From: Chitinophaga pinensis
GTDB lineage: Bacteria > Bacteroidota > Bacteroidia > Flavobacteriales_D > Crocinitomicaceae
Reading direction: 5' to 3'
DNA length: 9,935 bases
Assembly (NCBI GenBank): GCA_945868555.1
Contig: CAMBMC010000070.1
Location: forward strand, 1 to 9,935
A program made the position numbers and the translations under genes. Of the stretch, positions 7,245-9,935 are shown piece after piece (within the stretch, counting starts at the first letter, position 1; each line of letters opens with the position of its first letter). The notes beneath the pieces were generated by a model. The model saw nothing but the letters and a program-made list of their open reading frames with translations, made no database searches and was not told the origin of the DNA.

Positions 7245-7264
7245 CCCCGAGTTGAAACCCGGGG
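7245..7264. repeat. REP-like GC-rich imperfect palindrome
   Basis: CCCCGAGTT and AACCCGGGG flank a two-base GA centre. The arms pair over nine positions with one non-Watson-Crick position, which is A-C on the plus strand and a permitted G-U on the minus strand. It stands out as very GC-rich in an otherwise AT-rich 223-bp intergenic stretch (7062-7284) that holds no other convincing feature. It lies 20 bp past the stop of the PAP2-like gene. The U-tract (complement of 7272-7279) lies before the hairpin on the minus strand, so it is not a canonical terminator. The look is that of a REP element mobilised by a RAYT (IS200-like) transposase, or a 3' mRNA-stabilising hairpin. Only one copy is in the window. 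Confidence 0.5.
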
Positions 7265-7284
7265 CTAGGATAAAAAAAATCCAA

Positions 7285-7890
7285 TCAAAACTCCGATTTC
7301 TCAAACACCTTCCCACCGACCCAACGACTCAAGGAAGCCGCACACCATGCGAAAGGAAAGGCTGCCAATACATCAATGCTGTAGTGCACGCGTTGCATGA
7401 CGAGTAAAGTTCCAATGGCAATGGACAACAGGAGAAATGGCCATTTCTTGCCTGACAACAAGTATATAGCGAACACCAATGCGGTATGTCCGCTGAAAAA
7501 CAAATCGGCAACAATGCGTGAAGGATAAATCCAGTCATTCAAAAAGGGATCTTCGAGATAGATTAAATCGCTATGTACGACCAAAGGCAACAAAGAAAGC
7601 GTTGCTATTCGGAACAACAAAATAAAGGCATACGCGCTCATAAGCAGCACATAGGCATGCGGAACTTTTCGGTAAATGGTAAGATACGCCATCAATGATC
7701 CATAGGTAATACTAAAGATAAATGCTGAAGAATCGACTACAGGTAAAATGTGGTACGCTGGGTCATCAAACATCCAATTCAAACGTTCCGCACGGACCTC
7801 ATGAAATGCTAGAAATCGAACAAACACGGCCGCCATAAAGGAGAGAAGCACTGAAACAACGATGAACGATTTCCAATGACTCCGTTTCAT
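7285..7890 (-). CDS. PAP2 superfamily membrane enzyme (sphingomyelin synthase-like, PAP2_C type)
   Basis: A 201-residue integral membrane protein with about six hydrophobic helices (starting near 9, 54, 79, 130, 150 and 172). It carries the two signature elements of the PAP2_C/sphingomyelin-synthase branch of lipid phosphatases and phosphotransferases: SGHT at 133-136 (H135) and HYSID at 169-173 (H169, D173). The H...H-x3-D geometry matches the catalytic triad of sphingomyelin synthases, in which the nucleophilic His attacks a phosphodiester or phosphoester. R94 and T97 (RIATLSLLPL) fit the conserved segment before it. The likely role is removal or transfer of a phosphate-containing head group on a membrane lipid; the substrate cannot be read from sequence. 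Bacteroidota make sphingolipids, so a sphingolipid or undecaprenyl-phosphate role is possible. Its ATG overlaps the stop of the upstream GH3-serine hydrolase gene by one base (TAATG), indicating co-transcription and probable translational coupling. Confidence 0.85.
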   Translation of the reverse strand: MKRSHWKSFIVVSVLLSFMAAVFVRFLAFHEVRAERLNWMFDDPAYHILPVVDSSAFIFSITYGSLMAYLTIYRKVPHAYVLLMSAYAFILLFRIATLSLLPLVVHSDLIYLEDPFLNDWIYPSRIVADLFFSGHTALVFAIYLLSGKKWPFLLLSIAIGTLLVMQRVHYSIDVLAAFPFAWCAASLSRWVGGKVFEKSEF

Positions 7891-9935
7891 TATTTTCCAG
7901 CTAAGGCCTCATAAATCACCCTCTGAATCTCGGTGCGAATGTTCATGTCGCGCAATTTCCAATTTTCCTGATCTGGGCAAACACGGTTCGAAAGGAACAC
8001 ATAATTGATTCCCCGTTCTGGGTCGGCCCAAACAAGCGTTCCCGTAAACCCAGAGTGCCCATAACTGCTTTGCGTAGCCGTCTCGTAGCATGTTCCACCA
8101 CCAGATGCTTTTGGACGATCAAATCCTGCCCCCCGACGATTGCCGCTAAATTGAGCCCGTGTAAATTCCTTTATGACATCTTCTTTCAAATAACGGTAAT
8201 TGCCATAGACACCATTGTTCATGACCATTTGCATTAAAGATGCTAAATCAGTTGCATTGGAAAATACCCCTGCATGACCGGCAACACCGCCGAGCATTGC
8301 TGCGCCTGGATCGTGGACATAACCCCGCAAGAGCTGTCTTCTGAATGCTTGATCATTTTCCGTTGGAGCAATTTCATTGGCAGCGAAGAAGTTAAGCGGA
8401 TTGAAACGAATGGAACGCAGACCCATCGGTTTGTAGACTTGTTCGTACAAAAATTCATCAAAAGCCCTACCCGATTCTTTTTCCACAATTTTCTTTATGA
8501 AATAATACCCTAAATCTGAATACACATAGGTCTTTTCTCCCAATGGAGCTTCCATAATTTGTTGGTAGATGGAATCGGCATAGGAATCTAAGATGTAAAC
8601 ATTATCCGCCACTTTCGTTTCAAAGCCTGGCTTCTTGGTCGTTGAATAAATGCGCTCATTGTATTTCCCATCTGTAAACGTTTTTTTATAAAAAGCAATC
8701 CATGCGGGAAGTCCTGCTTGGTGTGCCATCATTTCACGGATGTTGATGCTCTTGTGTTTTCCAAGTACGACATCAGGAATATAGTCGTTCAAGGTTTTTG
8801 ACAATGAAAATTTACCGTCTGAAGCAAGTTTCATCGCACCAATGGTCGATCCTGCAATCTTTGAAACAGAGGCAATATCATACAAATCGGTTTGTTGTAC
8901 GGCAACATCTCCTTTAAACTCATGCGTACCAAAACTCTTTCGGTAGATTATTTTTCCGTGCAAAGCCACAACGATCTGACAGCCTGGATAAGCACCCTTG
9001 CGAATGCCATTCACCGCAATGGAATCAACTTCATCCAGTTTCTTTGCAGATATTCCAAACTCTTCTGGCACTGTATATTTGAGACGCCCTGCCCAGGGAT
9101 ATGTGATTCCAGATTCACGAGGGTGATCCTTACTGATCGTAAACGGCAATTTTCCCAAGGCTGGAATCGCTCCAAAAATAAGCTGAGCAACGCGGTTTTG
9201 GCAGCGTCCATGATTTTCATAGGCCGCTATGACACCTTTAAAATGCGAAACATCCAAACCTTTTAAAGCCAATGGATTACCAAATAAAACCAAGATATTA
9301 TCCTTCGAAGGATCTGCCATTTTCAACACATGATTGATCTCTTCGCCAAATCCAAAGTTGTCTTTTAGCCGAACTGTCGTGCTGTGTAATCCTGTAATGA
9401 CGATATCGTATTTGTGCACAATCTTGGACATGCCTGCACGTGCTTCTTCCACGGTTTCAAAGTGATAGTCGTCTGCATTCACAAAAAGATTCACGGCTTC
9501 CTTAAACTGAGATGATGATCCTCCGATGGACACTCGAGCGATTGTGCGGTCCAGTCGAGCAAGCGGTAAAATACTGTCCTTATTTTTTAGAACCGCAATG
9601 GCGCGTTCGTACACTTGGGATTTGGCCACATCAACTTCTGCTGAAGTAAATGATTTGACTCCATTTTTTTCGGGAAGAAATTGTTCTTTCGCCTTGAGTA
9701 TTTTCAAGCACCTAGCGTCAATTTCAGACATGCTGATGCTTCCATTTTCCACTTTATTCCGGATGGCCAAAATGGCCGCACCAACATCTTCCGGAAATAG
9801 GAGAATATCACACCCCGCTTCAAATGCTTTCACGGCCACTTCCGATTTCCCATAGCGATCCGCTACAGCTTTCATGTTGAGTGCATCCGAAATTACCAAG
9901 CCTTTGTAGTTCAATTTGCCTTGTAGATAGTCATG
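7890..9935 (-). CDS. GH3 glycosidase-serine hydrolase (beta-lactamase-like) fusion, N-terminus outside window
   Basis: A bifunctional-looking envelope enzyme; 681 residues are visible and the frame is open to the right edge. An in-frame TTG at 9914 is internal, since the seven residues before it (HDYLQGK) continue the GH3 pattern. Counting from the edge, residues 1-87 end a glycoside hydrolase family 3 barrel with the nucleophile D17 in VISDALNM, as in NagZ-type beta-N-acetylglucosaminidases. Residues about 100-275 resemble the GH3 C-terminal alpha/beta domain (ILVLFGNP, LGKLPFTIS). Residues about 285-680 form a class C beta-lactamase/esterase-like serine hydrolase with SVSK at 356-359 (nucleophile S356, K359), YSD at 472-474 and HSG at 627-629 replacing KTG. 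About 300 N-terminal residues are missing, including any signal peptide and the GH3 acid/base. Such fusions of roughly 970-1000 residues are common in Bacteroidota. A role in peptidoglycan or amino-sugar turnover is inferred. It overlaps the PAP2-like gene by one base. Confidence 0.93.
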   Translation of the reverse strand, partial: HDYLQGKLNYKGLVISDALNMKAVADRYGKSEVAVKAFEAGCDILLFPEDVGAAILAIRNKVENGSISMSEIDARCLKILKAKEQFLPEKNGVKSFTSAEVDVAKSQVYERAIAVLKNKDSILPLARLDRTIARVSIGGSSSQFKEAVNLFVNADDYHFETVEEARAGMSKIVHKYDIVITGLHSTTVRLKDNFGFGEEINHVLKMADPSKDNILVLFGNPLALKGLDVSHFKGVIAAYENHGRCQNRVAQLIFGAIPALGKLPFTISKDHPRESGITYPWAGRLKYTVPEEFGISAKKLDEVDSIAVNGIRKGAYPGCQIVVALHGKIIYRKSFGTHEFKGDVAVQQTDLYDIASVSKIAGSTIGAMKLASDGKFSLSKTLNDYIPDVVLGKHKSINIREMMAHQAGLPAWIAFYKKTFTDGKYNERIYSTTKKPGFETKVADNVYILDSYADSIYQQIMEAPLGEKTYVYSDLGYYFIKKIVEKESGRAFDEFLYEQVYKPMGLRSIRFNPLNFFAANEIAPTENDQAFRRQLLRGYVHDPGAAMLGGVAGHAGVFSNATDLASLMQMVMNNGVYGNYRYLKEDVIKEFTRAQFSGNRRGAGFDRPKASGGGTCYETATQSSYGHSGFTGTLVWADPERGINYVFLSNRVCPDQENWKLRDMNIRTEIQRVIYEALAGK

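Noticed and set aside
7268..7282. GGAT-A7-ATCC mini-hairpin after the PAP2-like stop as a terminator
   Set aside because: A four-base stem enclosing a homopolymer is too weak, and no T-run follows it on the minus strand.

Overview
The window looks like ordinary chromosomal DNA from a Bacteroidota bacterium, most likely of the order Flavobacteriales. Four things point there: perfect TAnnTTTG promoter -7 elements upstream of three genes; A-rich leaders with no Shine-Dalgarno sequence; a DUF3078 family protein; and bacillithiol synthesis (bshA) beside a GH3/serine-hydrolase fusion of a kind common in this phylum. I see no phage, transposon, CRISPR array, tRNA or rRNA.

Layout. Positions 1-683 (+) hold the C-terminal third of an M13 zinc metallopeptidase. 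It converges on a three-gene minus-strand group: a DUF3078 outer-membrane-type protein (4080-3100), a von Willebrand A-like membrane protein (3037-953) and a previously uncalled 49-residue small protein (886-737). One hairpin with U-tracts on both sides (about 698-736) separates the convergent units and can terminate both. A divergent promoter region (4081-4194) drives DUF3078 to the left and a biosynthetic thiolase (4195-5373) to the right. The thiolase ends at a UUCG-loop terminator that abuts the stop codon of bshA (minus). bshA has its own promoter, which fixes its start at 6546.

Upstream of bshA on the same strand is a four-helix membrane protein of unknown function (7061-6636). Then comes a 223-bp intergenic stretch with a REP-like GC-rich palindrome, a PAP2/sphingomyelin-synthase-like membrane enzyme (7890-7285), and a large GH3-serine hydrolase fusion that runs off the right edge. 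The last two overlap as TAATG and are probably translationally coupled.

The genes do not form one pathway. They are several short units with envelope functions (M13 peptidase, DUF3078, VWA protein, GH3-serine hydrolase, PAP2-like enzyme), one acetyl-CoA metabolism gene and one low-molecular-weight thiol gene. I found no convincing evidence of a new multi-gene system. The items most worth following up are the uncalled small gene, the coupled GH3-serine hydrolase/PAP2 pair and the REP-like palindrome.
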